The translations under genes were made by a program, and so were the position numbers. Shown piece after piece: positions 26,728 through 34,742 of a stretch of DNA of 64,000 nucleotides. This DNA is from Murimonas intestini (GTDB lineage: Bacteria; Bacillota; Clostridia; Lachnospirales; Lachnospiraceae). Location of the stretch: positions 248,001-312,000 of the forward strand of contig NZ_JANKBI010000001.1 of assembly GCF_024622195.1 (NCBI RefSeq), written 5' to 3'. Every line of letters begins with the position of its first letter. The first letter of the stretch is position 1. Below the pieces are notes generated by a model. It was not told where the DNA came from. It saw nothing but the letters and a program-made list of their open reading frames with translations, and made no database searches.

Positions 26728-27570
26728 ATGCCAAACGATATAATCAATCTGTTGGTTACTTTTGACGAAAATTACTTGGAACCTTTTTGGACCATGCTCA
26801 ACTCCGTTTCCATCAACAATCCTGCTGAACGTTTTCAGGTATTTCTTCTGCACAGTTCAATTTCACAGGAAAAAACAAATTGGCTGATTGAGAAATGCGC
26901 CGGGCTGAACATCAGGCTGATCCTGCTGCCTGTGGACCGAAGTCTTTTTCAGTCCGCCCCCTTAACTGAACGCTATCCTCAGGAGATGTATTACCGCCTG
27001 CTGGCCCCGTGTCTTCTTCCGGAGGGGCTGGAAAGAGTGATCTATCTGGACCCGGATATTTTGGTTATAAATCCGCTCCGCCCATTATGGGAAATGGATT
27101 TGAAGGGCAGCATTTTTGCCGCTGCGTCCCATGTGGGAGTTATCGACATTATGAACGGAATCAACCGGATCAGACTGGACACCGGACACGACTATTACAA
27201 CACCGGTGTTATGCTGATAGATTTGAATAAGGCCCGGACATTAGTAAATCCGGATGTTATTTTTAACAGTGTGCGTGAACACGCTGCGGAACTGCTGCTC
27301 CCCGACCAGGATATTTTCAATTATCTATATGGCGAACTGACTATGCCGCTGAAGGATGAGATCTGGAATTATGATACAAGATATTTCTCCGGATATTTGC
27401 TCCGGAGCTGGGGCGCGTACACAATGTCGTGGGTCATGCAGAACACGGTCATTCTGCATTTCTGCGGAAAAAGGAAACCCTGGATCGATGATTATACAAA
27501 GCCGTTTGATTCCTTATATAAGCATTATATGCGGTTGGCAAAAAGGGAGTATTACAATTCTATATCATAG
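26728..27570 (+). CDS. Glycosyltransferase family 8
   Basis: 280 residues. The GT8 order is seen: N-terminal NLLVTFDENYLEPFWTMLNS, PQEMYYRLLAP, the metal-binding DxD in VIYLDPDILV (about residue 108), DYYNTGVMLIDL, PDQDIFNYL and the C-terminal HFCGKRKPW. It should use a UDP-sugar, probably UDP-Glc or UDP-Gal, in the cytoplasm. It follows the exporter by 55 bases with its own AAGGAGG; whether it belongs to the drug response or was placed there by chance is unknown. Its last 19 bases overlap the convergent YolD-like gene. Confidence 0.93.
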   Translation: MPNDIINLLVTFDENYLEPFWTMLNSVSINNPAERFQVFLLHSSISQEKTNWLIEKCAGLNIRLILLPVDRSLFQSAPLTERYPQEMYYRLLAPCLLPEGLERVIYLDPDILVINPLRPLWEMDLKGSIFAAASHVGVIDIMNGINRIRLDTGHDYYNTGVMLIDLNKARTLVNPDVIFNSVREHAAELLLPDQDIFNYLYGELTMPLKDEIWNYDTRYFSGYLLRSWGAYTMSWVMQNTVILHFCGKRKPWIDDYTKPFDSLYKHYMRLAKREYYNSIS

Positions 27571-27968
27571 ATTTCTTCAATTGGAATCTGCCGTCCGTCT
27601 CCCATGATAAGCGAGTGTCCGTATAGATCAATCTTCCTGACCTGGCCGGAAACCGTCACATAAGCCCCCCCTGCTTTTCTTTCATCCGGGCAGAAATATG
27701 TTACAGTAATCTGAGGCTGATCTTCATGCAGCATTTCCTGCACCATCCTCAATTTTTCATCCAGGATTTCCCTGATCCCCTCATCCAGCTCTCTCCGCTC
27801 CTGTGTCAGACGGGCTGTTTCCTTAACTGCAGCGTCATGTCCTGACAAGGCGGCAAACGGTGCAAACTGTGCTGCCCTGTCAGGAATTGGCATATTCGGA
27901 CGGGAAGCCGACACGTGGTGGGGAAGGCTGATAATATCCTCATATCTGCTAATATCTGTATCCTCCAT
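27552..27968 (-). CDS. YolD-like protein
   Basis: 138 residues from the ATG at 27968 (AAAGGAG upstream). The family motif is in NMPIPDRAAQFAPFAALSGHDAAV, followed by a helical segment and a beta-rich C-terminus ending EEIYDIEL. YolD-like proteins almost always neighbour Y-family polymerases in Firmicutes, as here (26 bases downstream of the polymerase stop). They are thought to act with translesion synthesis, but the mechanism is not established. Confidence 0.85.
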   Translation of the reverse strand: MEDTDISRYEDIISLPHHVSASRPNMPIPDRAAQFAPFAALSGHDAAVKETARLTQERRELDEGIREILDEKLRMVQEMLHEDQPQITVTYFCPDERKAGGAYVTVSGQVRKIDLYGHSLIMGDGRQIPIEEIYDIEL

Positions 27969-27994
27969 TGCAGTCTCCTTTCCGGGCAGCCGCA

Positions 27995-29524
27995 TTATGC
28001 CTTGTGCCCGCCGATCTGTTTATTGCGTTCCTTTGCCATTGCGCCGTCCAAAAGGTTCATACCTTTCAGGATCGCATTCTTGCCATGCTTTTTCTTAATG
28101 CTGAGCATCGCCTGCTGCATCTTTTTCTCACGTTCTAATTTCGCCTGCTCTGTTTCCTTTTCTTTCTCCAGTGCCGCATAATCGGTAAACAAATCCATCT
28201 GTTCAAATGACTGAGCTTTCTCTGCCGTCCCCTCCTCCGCTAAATGGTTTGCGGAGAGATACACTCTTCTTACCATGAGGTTTTGGTCTGTGATCCTGTC
28301 ATATAGTTCTGTGACAGCATCTGTTATCAGCCTTGCTGAGGAGGTCATACGTCCAATATTTGCCGTGCCGTGTGCATGTTTGGGTATACTTCTGCCATAG
28401 TGGTCAGTGGTGATCTCACCCCGGTATCTTTTTTTCCTGTCAGGATCTGTGAGGTTTTCAATATCGTAACCAACCGTCAGGACGATCTGGTCCGTCACCA
28501 GTCCTCTCTCAACCAGATCAAGCGCCAGCAAGTCAGCCATTTCATTAACAACAATCCTTGCTTTTTCAAAGTCGTAGGGCTGCTGAAGGACCTGCCCCGA
28601 ACAACTGCTGCTGGACGCTGGCTTGTAGGATTTGATATCACGCATCGTACACGGTTCCCATCCCCAGGCATGGTCAATGAGAAGTTCCGCATTTACACCA
28701 AATAACCGGTAAAGTAAATCTTCGTTGTGATACTCATTTAGTCCGCCCAGGGAACACCTTGCCACATCTCCCATGGTAAACATCCCATTAGCTTCCAGCT
28801 TCCTTGCATATCCCCTGCCGATCCGCCAGAAATCAGTCAGAGGGCGGTGAGACCAGAGCTGTCTGCGGTAAGACATTTCATCCAGTTGTGCGATCCTGAC
28901 TCCGTCTTTGTCCGGCTCGATGCGTTTGGCAACAATATCCATTGCGATTTTACACAGATATAAATTTGTCCCTATCCCCGCTGTTGCCGTTATTCCGGTA
29001 TTTTGCAGCACATCCTGTATGATTTTCATTGCCAGCTCACGGGGCGTCATCTGATAAGCAGCCAGATAATGTGTCACATCCATAAATACCTCATCGATCG
29101 AGTAGACATGGATATCCTCAGGAGCTACATATTTCAGGTAAATATCATAAATCCTGGTGCTGTACTCCATGTAAAATGCCATCCTGGGCTGGGCGACAAT
29201 ATAGCCGGCCTCCGCGTCTGCTGATTCTTTAAGCTCGTCTGTATCATAAGAAGATCTGGAAAATACATGTCCCGGCGCTTTTAAGAGGCGCCCGGCATTT
29301 ACCTCCCGAATCTTCTGCACAACCTCGAACAGCCGCGGTCTTCCGTGTATTCCGTAAGCTCTCAGGGATGGAGAGACAGCAAGGCAGATAGTCTTCTCTG
29401 TGCGGCCTTCATCTGCCACCACAAGATTTGTCGTCAGCGGATTGAGGTTCCTCTCCCTGCACTCCACAGATGCGTAAAAAGCCTTCAGATCGATTGCTAT
29501 ATAAACAGGACATTCTTTAGACAT
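27995..29524 (-). CDS. Y-family DNA polymerase (UmuC/DinB-like)
   Basis: 509 residues. Catalytic acids are in IAIDLKAFYASVEC and VYSIDEVFMDV (Asp/Glu pair). Helix-hairpin-helix FWRIGRGYARKLEANGMFTMGDVA and the little-finger domain follow. A clamp-binding motif EQMDLF is near residue 445, then a Lys/Glu-rich tail. It should perform error-prone bypass synthesis during the SOS response. A LexA-like box and a promoter lie upstream (29576-29626). Long inserts versus DinB (about 350 residues) match the Clostridia UmuC-like type that pairs with YolD. Confidence 0.94.
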   Translation of the reverse strand: MSKECPVYIAIDLKAFYASVECRERNLNPLTTNLVVADEGRTEKTICLAVSPSLRAYGIHGRPRLFEVVQKIREVNAGRLLKAPGHVFSRSSYDTDELKESADAEAGYIVAQPRMAFYMEYSTRIYDIYLKYVAPEDIHVYSIDEVFMDVTHYLAAYQMTPRELAMKIIQDVLQNTGITATAGIGTNLYLCKIAMDIVAKRIEPDKDGVRIAQLDEMSYRRQLWSHRPLTDFWRIGRGYARKLEANGMFTMGDVARCSLGGLNEYHNEDLLYRLFGVNAELLIDHAWGWEPCTMRDIKSYKPASSSSCSGQVLQQPYDFEKARIVVNEMADLLALDLVERGLVTDQIVLTVGYDIENLTDPDRKKRYRGEITTDHYGRSIPKHAHGTANIGRMTSSARLITDAVTELYDRITDQNLMVRRVYLSANHLAEEGTAEKAQSFEQMDLFTDYAALEKEKETEQAKLEREKKMQQAMLSIKKKHGKNAILKGMNLLDGAMAKERNKQIGGHKA

Positions 29525-29567
29525 TTCTCCATCCTCCTCTCATTTAGCTTCCGGCTTTATAACAGCC

Positions 29568-29598
29568 TTAGTAACAGCATAATATATTTCGTTACTAA
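29568..29598. promoter_or_regulatory. 8-bp inverted repeat around the polymerase -10 box
   Basis: TTAGTAAC (29568-29575) and GTTACTAA (29591-29598) are perfect inverted arms, 15 bases apart, with the -10 box in the gap. Likely an operator for an unknown regulator, perhaps the adjacent TetR. Confidence 0.5.
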
Positions 29599-29604
29599 AA
29601 TCAA
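29576..29604 (-). promoter_or_regulatory. Polymerase promoter
   Basis: On the minus strand TTGATT (29599-29604), 17-base spacer, TATGCT (29576-29581), about 50 bases before the start codon. Confidence 0.65.
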
Positions 29605-29612
29605 GCCTTTTT

Positions 29613-29626
29613 CGAATGCATGTTCT
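29613..29626. promoter_or_regulatory. LexA (DinR-type) box candidate
   Basis: The minus strand reads AGAACATGCATTCG, matching 12 of 14 positions of the Gram-positive SOS box CGAACRNRYGTTYG. It lies just upstream of the -35 box of the Y-family polymerase. Confidence 0.6.
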
Positions 29627-29631
29627 GCATT

Positions 29632-30201
29632 TTATTTAACATTTTCTTCACTCTGTGCCCGTACAATGATCTGTTCCAGTAATTCTCCCACCTGTTTTGC
29701 GATTTCTTCAATCCCTGCATGGAACTGATCTAATACATAGGACTCTATCACACCTAGGACAGCCATCCCCATAAATTTACGCAGAACTTCTGTATTCCTT
29801 TGGGCGGATACCCCTTCCAGCTTATAATTAAGCTGTTCCATGATAAAATCCAGCAGGCGGTGCCGGAAAGTGATCGTACTCTCTGTAGAAAACAAAGCTG
29901 TAAAAAAGGGCTTATGATCTTCAAAATAGTAAAACCACAGGACAGTGCCCTCCACAAATCCCATTTCTTTCTTTTTTTCACAGAGATCTGTAAGCTCTCT
30001 TATCATCTCGTCCACTATCCCGTTCAGCAGATCATATTTATCCAAATAATGCAGATAAAAGGTTTTCCGGCTGATATCAGCTTTTTCAGTCATTTCCTTC
30101 ACAGTAATAGCATCAAAGCCAACATCCAGCAGCATTTCCAGAAATGCAGTCTGGATCGCTTTTTCTGATTTGGCGATTCTCCTGTCTGTTATTTTACTCA
30201 T
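29632..30201 (-). CDS. TetR-family transcriptional regulator
   Basis: 189 residues from the ATG at 30201 (AAGGAGG upstream). The N-terminal helix-turn-helix is FDAITVKEMTEKADISRKTFYLHYLDKYDLL. The C-terminal domain (TALFSTESTITFRHRLLDFIM) is of the helical TetR_C_8-like sort. It is divergent from the alpha/beta hydrolase operon and probably controls it; several dyads lie in the 149-base gap. Confidence 0.9.
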   Translation of the reverse strand: MSKITDRRIAKSEKAIQTAFLEMLLDVGFDAITVKEMTEKADISRKTFYLHYLDKYDLLNGIVDEMIRELTDLCEKKKEMGFVEGTVLWFYYFEDHKPFFTALFSTESTITFRHRLLDFIMEQLNYKLEGVSAQRNTEVLRKFMGMAVLGVIESYVLDQFHAGIEEIAKQVGELLEQIIVRAQSEENVK

Positions 30202-30249
30202 AATGTCCTCCTTAATTACACACATTTAAAAAAATGAGTATTACTACAT

Positions 30250-30318
30250 AGATTCCCGAATCTGGTCATTGATAATCAGAGAATCATGTTTTATAGTTAT
30301 TATACACGAGAGTAATAA
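30250..30318 (+). promoter_or_regulatory. Hydrolase-operon promoter with two dyads
   Basis: TTGATA (30269-30274), 17-base spacer, TATAGT (30292-30297). A perfect dyad AGATTC-CC-GAATCT (30250-30263) precedes the -35 box, and TTATTA/TAATAA (30297-30302, 30313-30318) follows the -10 box. One or both may bind the divergent TetR protein. Confidence 0.6.
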
Positions 30319-30350
30319 TATACACAAGTATCAACCAAGGAGGTTTTCAT

Positions 30351-31271
30351 ATGAAAATAACAAAAAAGGTAATTCAGTTTCCTGCAAGCGGACATAAAGT
30401 TGCCGCTGTCCTAAACATACCGGAAGAGGCGGAGGGGAAAAAGAACCCTGCCCTTGTCTGTGTACATCCGGGAAGCAGCTGTAAAGAGCAGACGGCCGGT
30501 ATCTATGCTGAAAAAATGGCTGAAAACGGCTATGTAACGATTGTTTTTGATGCATCCTGCCAGGGAGAAAGTGAAGGAGAACCACGGTTTGCAGAGATTC
30601 CTGCACAGCGTACAGAAGACATTCACTGTGCCGTAGATTATCTGACAACTCTTGACCTTATAGACAAGGACAGGATCGGCGTTCTGGGTGTATGCGCAGG
30701 CGGGGGCTACGCTGTCAATGCAGCAATGAGCGACCACCGAATTAAAGCTGTAGGTACCGTGGTGGGAGCTAATATCGGACGTGTCCAGCGTGAGAGCTGT
30801 GAGAATATTGCCATGACTATGGAGGCAGCAGGAAAACAGCGCACTGCAGAGATTAACGGTGCAGAGCCAATGATTGTCGGATGGATTCCCGGCAGTAAAG
30901 AGGAACTGGAAAAGTCAGGGATCACTGATATAGATATTGTGGAGGCAGTAGATTATTACACTACCCCAAGAGGCAAGAGCCCTAATTCACCGAACAAGCT
31001 GCTGTTTTCCAGCATGAATGCCATGCTCAGCTTTGATGCCTTCCATCTGGCTGAGGTGCTGCTCACCCAGCCGCTGCAGATAATCGTGGGGGACAAACAA
31101 GGCGCATTTGGCTCCTATCGGGACGGCCAGGAACTGTATAAGCGTGCTGCCTCACAGAAAAAAGATATTTTAGTGCTGGAGGGAGTCAGCCATTATGACC
31201 TGTATGACCAGCCGGAACCTGTGGCAAAAGCCGTAGCAAAACTTACCTCATTCTATCAGGAAAATCTGTAA
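30351..31271 (+). CDS. Alpha/beta hydrolase with Cys nucleophile (YcjY/DLH-like)
   Basis: 306 residues, strong AAGGAGG site. The nucleophile elbow is GVLGVCAGGGYA, with Cys where most esterases have Ser, as in dienelactone hydrolases. The acid is probably Asp in IIVGDKQGAFG and the His is in EGVSHYDLYD. An N-terminal VCVHPGSSCKEQ forms the oxyanion region. No signal peptide. It heads an operon with two double-NTF2-like proteins, divergent from TetR. A paralogue with GICGWG lies at 62371-63351. Substrate unknown; an ester, lactone or thioester is likely. Confidence 0.88.
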   Translation: MKITKKVIQFPASGHKVAAVLNIPEEAEGKKNPALVCVHPGSSCKEQTAGIYAEKMAENGYVTIVFDASCQGESEGEPRFAEIPAQRTEDIHCAVDYLTTLDLIDKDRIGVLGVCAGGGYAVNAAMSDHRIKAVGTVVGANIGRVQRESCENIAMTMEAAGKQRTAEINGAEPMIVGWIPGSKEELEKSGITDIDIVEAVDYYTTPRGKSPNSPNKLLFSSMNAMLSFDAFHLAEVLLTQPLQIIVGDKQGAFGSYRDGQELYKRAASQKKDILVLEGVSHYDLYDQPEPVAKAVAKLTSFYQENL

Positions 31272-31295
31272 CAGGAACTGAAAGGAGAGGCAGCA

Positions 31296-32066
31296 GTGAG
31301 AAACCATATAATCAAGGAACATTTTAATAAAATACTTCACAAGGACGCAAATGGAATCCTTTCCGATTTCGACAAAAATCTTGTTTCTATTGTCTATGCA
31401 GACGGTAAAGCAAAAACAATGTCCTGCCACGCTGCCATACAATTTTTGCAACAGCTTGTGAGGGAAATCCCTTTTGACTGTGCCAACGACGTGCGTGTCT
31501 ACGTGAACCGCTGCACATCAGATTATGGTGTATTATCTGTTCGCAGTAAGTCTTTTTCACCTTTTTTGTCGTATACCTGTATTGTGAAAAACGGGAAAAT
31601 ATCTTATGTCACACTTTATATTTTTGAACCAAAGCGAAGGGTACTTCCCATTACTGGAACAAAAATGGAAAAAGGCAGAGAGGTAAAAAGAATTTTTCAC
31701 AGACACTTAAGGGCTATGTTTACCATGAATGCCAATGTCATCACAAGAGATTACGAAGACAGCGCCGTTGTTATTACAAATATGTCTAAAAATACATGCA
31801 ATGGAAAAAACGAGATCCATACGTTCTGCAGCAGACTTATGAAATCCAGCTGGAGTATTATAAAGCATATCCGGATTCATGGATTTCCAAAGATCAAGTG
31901 GAAAACAAAATCAGTACCTGACGGCGTAATGCTTTTGGTATGTGAAGCCAGGGCAATGGGAACTGTCATGACAGAAACGTATTATGTAAAAAATGGGAAG
32001 ATCCAGTTTGAGTCATCCATATGCGGCGGACGGATGCTGAAACCGATACATGAAATACTGAAATAA
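31296..32066 (+). CDS. Double SnoaL/NTF2-like protein
   Basis: 256 residues from a GTG start with GGAG upstream, 24 bases after the hydrolase. Two similar halves (about 1-125 and 126-256) each look like one NTF2-like unit: helix pair, then VSIVYADGKAKTM / VVITNMSKNTCNGKNEIHTFC, then a sheet ending with a turn VKNGKIS / VKNGKIQFES. It is rich in Lys and Arg (basic), unlike its neighbour. NTF2-like folds act as small-molecule binding pockets, cyclases or isomerases. Exact function unknown. Confidence 0.75.
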   Translation: MRNHIIKEHFNKILHKDANGILSDFDKNLVSIVYADGKAKTMSCHAAIQFLQQLVREIPFDCANDVRVYVNRCTSDYGVLSVRSKSFSPFLSYTCIVKNGKISYVTLYIFEPKRRVLPITGTKMEKGREVKRIFHRHLRAMFTMNANVITRDYEDSAVVITNMSKNTCNGKNEIHTFCSRLMKSSWSIIKHIRIHGFPKIKWKTKSVPDGVMLLVCEARAMGTVMTETYYVKNGKIQFESSICGGRMLKPIHEILK

Positions 32067-32110
32067 AATTTAATATTATAATTATCAGGCATTCAAAGGA
32101 GGAAGCTTAA

Positions 32111-32896
32111 ATGTCAAGAACTGCGGATGAACTAATGACACATCATATTGAGTCCATGATGAATATGAAAAAGAATTCAAATCTGGACGAGGCATTGTCC
32201 GATTATTCTGAGGAACTGGTTGCAATTACCCGCCTGGACGGCCGCACCCGTACCATGGGACACGATACACTTACCGGCATAATGCGCAACTCTTTATCAT
32301 TTGCAGTCAAACTGGGAATGGATATAGAACATGCCGTTGATAAACTGAATTTTCTATACCGTCAAAGTACAGAAAACTATATAACCCTTGTGGCCTCCAT
32401 GCCGCCATTTTCTAACTTCGCTTCTTTCACCTATATGGTGGAAAACGGAAAGGCTGTTTATGTGAGCGGCTATGCGAAAACGGTTGTCAGAATGCCCTCC
32501 CTGGGTGTAAAAGCACATCCATTTCCAACCAATACAGAGGCAAAGGCGATTACAGACAGGCACATTGCCAATTTAAAAGATCATAATATCGAGGCGTTGA
32601 TTTCCGGCTATGCTCACGATGCAGTCATACTGACCAATCTGTGTGACCATCCCCTGGAAGGAAAAGAGGCGATCCGCCATTACTGTGAGGGGCTGGTCCA
32701 AAACGCCGGTGCTGAAATTGATGCTTTTACCGATCCTGCCGCTAAGATTACTGTGAAGGAAGCCGTTGCAGAACTGAGCTGCACTGCCTTTCAGCACAGA
32801 GGCAAAAAGCAGTGTGGTGTGCTTACACAGCGGATTCGTGATGGAAAGATCATTTTTGAATCACTTACGTTTCAGAATGCCGTTCCAGTATTATAA
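32111..32896 (+). CDS. Double SnoaL/NTF2-like protein (tandem paralogue)
   Basis: 261 residues, GGAGG site. Two NTF2-like halves: ALSDYSEELVAITRLDGRTRTM...TYMVENGKAVYVSGY and ALISGYAHDAVILTNLCDHPLEGKEAIRHYCEGL...QRIRDGKIIFESLTF. The second half is a clear SnoaL-like unit. It is paralogous to the gene before it, 44 bases away, and ends at a strong hairpin. It may form a hetero-oligomer with it and act on the same compound as the hydrolase. Confidence 0.82.
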   Translation: MSRTADELMTHHIESMMNMKKNSNLDEALSDYSEELVAITRLDGRTRTMGHDTLTGIMRNSLSFAVKLGMDIEHAVDKLNFLYRQSTENYITLVASMPPFSNFASFTYMVENGKAVYVSGYAKTVVRMPSLGVKAHPFPTNTEAKAITDRHIANLKDHNIEALISGYAHDAVILTNLCDHPLEGKEAIRHYCEGLVQNAGAEIDAFTDPAAKITVKEAVAELSCTAFQHRGKKQCGVLTQRIRDGKIIFESLTFQNAVPVL

Positions 32897-32905
32897 ATGA
32901 AAAAT

Positions 32906-32933
32906 GGGCAGCGGTCTTTATGCACCGCTGCCC
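32906..32933. terminator. Bidirectional hairpin terminator
   Basis: GGGCAGCGGT (32906-32915) and ACCGCTGCCC (32924-32933) form a perfect 10-bp stem. The minus strand continues with ATTTTTCATTT. It lies between the convergent NTF2-like and methyltransferase genes and probably serves both. Confidence 0.85.
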
Positions 32934-32947
32934 TGATTCTGCAGTAT

Positions 32948-33742
32948 TCAGGCTAATTTCTCCGCAATCAAAAGATACGATAATGGAAATCCCTTTTTAT
33001 CATACACCTCTGATAAACCGATATCGTAATCATACTCATTCATTTTGAGAATATGCAGCTTTACGCCGCTGACAGCATTAATAATGGATGAGAGTGTATG
33101 TGAAAAACTGGTAAATGTTTTTGAAGGATATTGCACAGACATATATCCCATTCCCTCGTTCTCGATCCACGGTTCTTTTCTAAAATAAGAATACGCAATC
33201 TGATTAAGATGCTGTTCGTCAAATTCAGGTTCCCCCGGCATGGGCAGCATGTTCATAACCGGATGAAAGTCATGTATGAACAAAATGCCGCCGGGTTTTA
33301 AGCAGTCAGACACTTTCTGAAAGAGTTCATTTAAATCTTCAAACCAGGTAATCGCTCCGATGGTGAACAGAACAAAATCAAAAGAGTGATAATATTCCTC
33401 CGGAATATCCAAGATGTTGCATGATACAAATTCGCAATTTTCAATGCTTGCCTTTTTTGCTGTATCTGCGGCCTGCATGATTATATTTTCTGCAATATCA
33501 AAACCGACTCCTTTTTTCGCACCAAGCCCCATTAAGGATAATAATTCACGCCCATTATTGCAGCAAAATTGGGCTATGGTCTTACCCTGAAAATCAATTG
33601 ACCGTAATTCCTTTGCTATATCCGGGCAGAAAAAGGGAAGTTCTTCATTTGCCAGTCTCTCATGGTTTGCCTCTCCCCAGCCGGGATGACGGTGCTCAAA
33701 CGCTTCTTCCCACGCCTCTTTATTTTTTTGAAAATAACTCAT
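32948..33742 (-). CDS. Class I SAM-dependent methyltransferase
   Basis: 264 residues with a GGAGG site. Motif I is AQFCCNNGRELLSL, with the SAM-binding acid in GVGFDIAENI, and motif post-I in FVSCNILDIPEEYY. The core ends with FDFVLFTIGAITWFEDLNELFQKVSDCLKPGGILFIHDFHP. The fold belongs to Methyltransf_25/11. Substrate unknown. Single gene with its own promoter region containing a dyad at 33810. Confidence 0.9.
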   Translation of the reverse strand: MSYFQKNKEAWEEAFEHRHPGWGEANHERLANEELPFFCPDIAKELRSIDFQGKTIAQFCCNNGRELLSLMGLGAKKGVGFDIAENIIMQAADTAKKASIENCEFVSCNILDIPEEYYHSFDFVLFTIGAITWFEDLNELFQKVSDCLKPGGILFIHDFHPVMNMLPMPGEPEFDEQHLNQIAYSYFRKEPWIENEGMGYMSVQYPSKTFTSFSHTLSSIINAVSGVKLHILKMNEYDYDIGLSEVYDKKGFPLSYLLIAEKLA

Positions 33743-33809
33743 TTATATTTCCTCCTTGAGATAAGTATGAAATCATCTTACCAGACCAATACAAATTTTT
33801 CTTGTAACA

Positions 33810-33833
33810 TATGACACCCGGTATTATGTCATA
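33810..33833. promoter_or_regulatory. Dyad upstream of methyltransferase
   Basis: TATGACA (33810-33816) and TGTCATA (33827-33833) form a perfect 7-bp inverted repeat with a 10-base gap, between the oxidase-fold gene and the methyltransferase. A possible operator; the regulator is unknown. Confidence 0.4.
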
Positions 33834-33853
33834 AAACTACATCCCTAAACATA

Positions 33854-34273
33854 TTAAATTTCAAAATCTTCTGAATGAAAATTACTATAATATCTTCCTC
33901 TGACAGCAGTAAATTTCAGTACACAGTAATCGGGGTCTGTTACTCCTTCCCTGTAATACATGGTATCGCCTTCCTGCCACAACATTTCCTTAGCTTCCTT
34001 TGTTTCTAACACTTCTACTGTTCCGATCAAACTAACTCCGCGAAAGAAACGCTTATCTACAAAATAAATACTGGCTTTTGGGTTTTCCCGAAAGAATTTA
34101 ACTTTGTTTGATGATGTATTCGTATGAAACCAAAATACTTTTATCCCTTCCCGTATCCTCGGCTTCAGCATTGCCTTTGTGATGGGGAACCCCTCATTAT
34201 CAACATAACTGATAAAAACGGTACTGTATTTATCTGCAATATTACCTATAGTCTGCTCCGGATTTTTCATCAT
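33854..34273 (-). CDS. Pyridoxamine 5'-phosphate oxidase-fold protein
   Basis: 139 residues. The order STVFISYVDNEGFPITKAML, IKVFWFHTNTSSNKVKFFRENPKASIYFVDKRFFRGVSLIGTVEVL is typical of small FMN-binding split-barrel general-stress proteins. It lies 79 bases after the HxlR regulator on the same strand, a common pairing, so it may be a redox enzyme under its control. Substrate unknown. Confidence 0.88.
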   Translation of the reverse strand: MMKNPEQTIGNIADKYSTVFISYVDNEGFPITKAMLKPRIREGIKVFWFHTNTSSNKVKFFRENPKASIYFVDKRFFRGVSLIGTVEVLETKEAKEMLWQEGDTMYYREGVTDPDYCVLKFTAVRGRYYSNFHSEDFEI

Positions 34274-34352
34274 AATAAATGTCTCTCCTGTTTTTCGTTT
34301 TATTCTAACAGTAAAAGGCTTGTTTGTACATTACACACTTTTTTGTGTGCTT

Positions 34353-34709
34353 CTATATCAATCCTTTATTTTTCAGAAATTCTTCCTTCCCATCCTCTTT
34401 CATCAATTCAATTCCAATCTCCTGCATGGCAGAGATAATGCTTAACATCCGTCTGCCTTTATCTGTAAGGGAATATTCCACTTTAAGAGGATAGCCCTCT
34501 TGCAGTTCTTTTTGCACCATCCCAAAAGTCTGTAATTCCCCCAGGTGCTGCAGCAGCATTTTCTGCCCTATTCCCTCTATATCGTTCTGCAGAGCTGACA
34601 GGGAGGCGGCTCCCTTCCCTAACTGCCACAGTATAATGGGCTTCCATTTTCCACGAATAATATCATGTGTCAATTCCAGTGGGCATGTATAAGTATCCCG
34701 CACTTTCAT
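34353..34709 (-). CDS. HxlR-family transcriptional regulator
   Basis: 118 residues, GGAGG site. The winged helix begins CPLELTHDIIRGKWKPIILWQLGKG and contains LSALQNDIEGIGQKMLLQHLGELQTFGMV and VEYSLTDKGRRML, the HxlR signature. The single Cys near position 9 is in the place used for thiol sensing in some family members. Probable regulator of the adjacent oxidase-fold gene. Confidence 0.92.
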   Translation of the reverse strand: MKVRDTYTCPLELTHDIIRGKWKPIILWQLGKGAASLSALQNDIEGIGQKMLLQHLGELQTFGMVQKELQEGYPLKVEYSLTDKGRRMLSIISAMQEIGIELMKEDGKEEFLKNKGLI

Positions 34710-34742
34710 GTGATTACCTCCAAAACTTCTGAATGCATTGCG

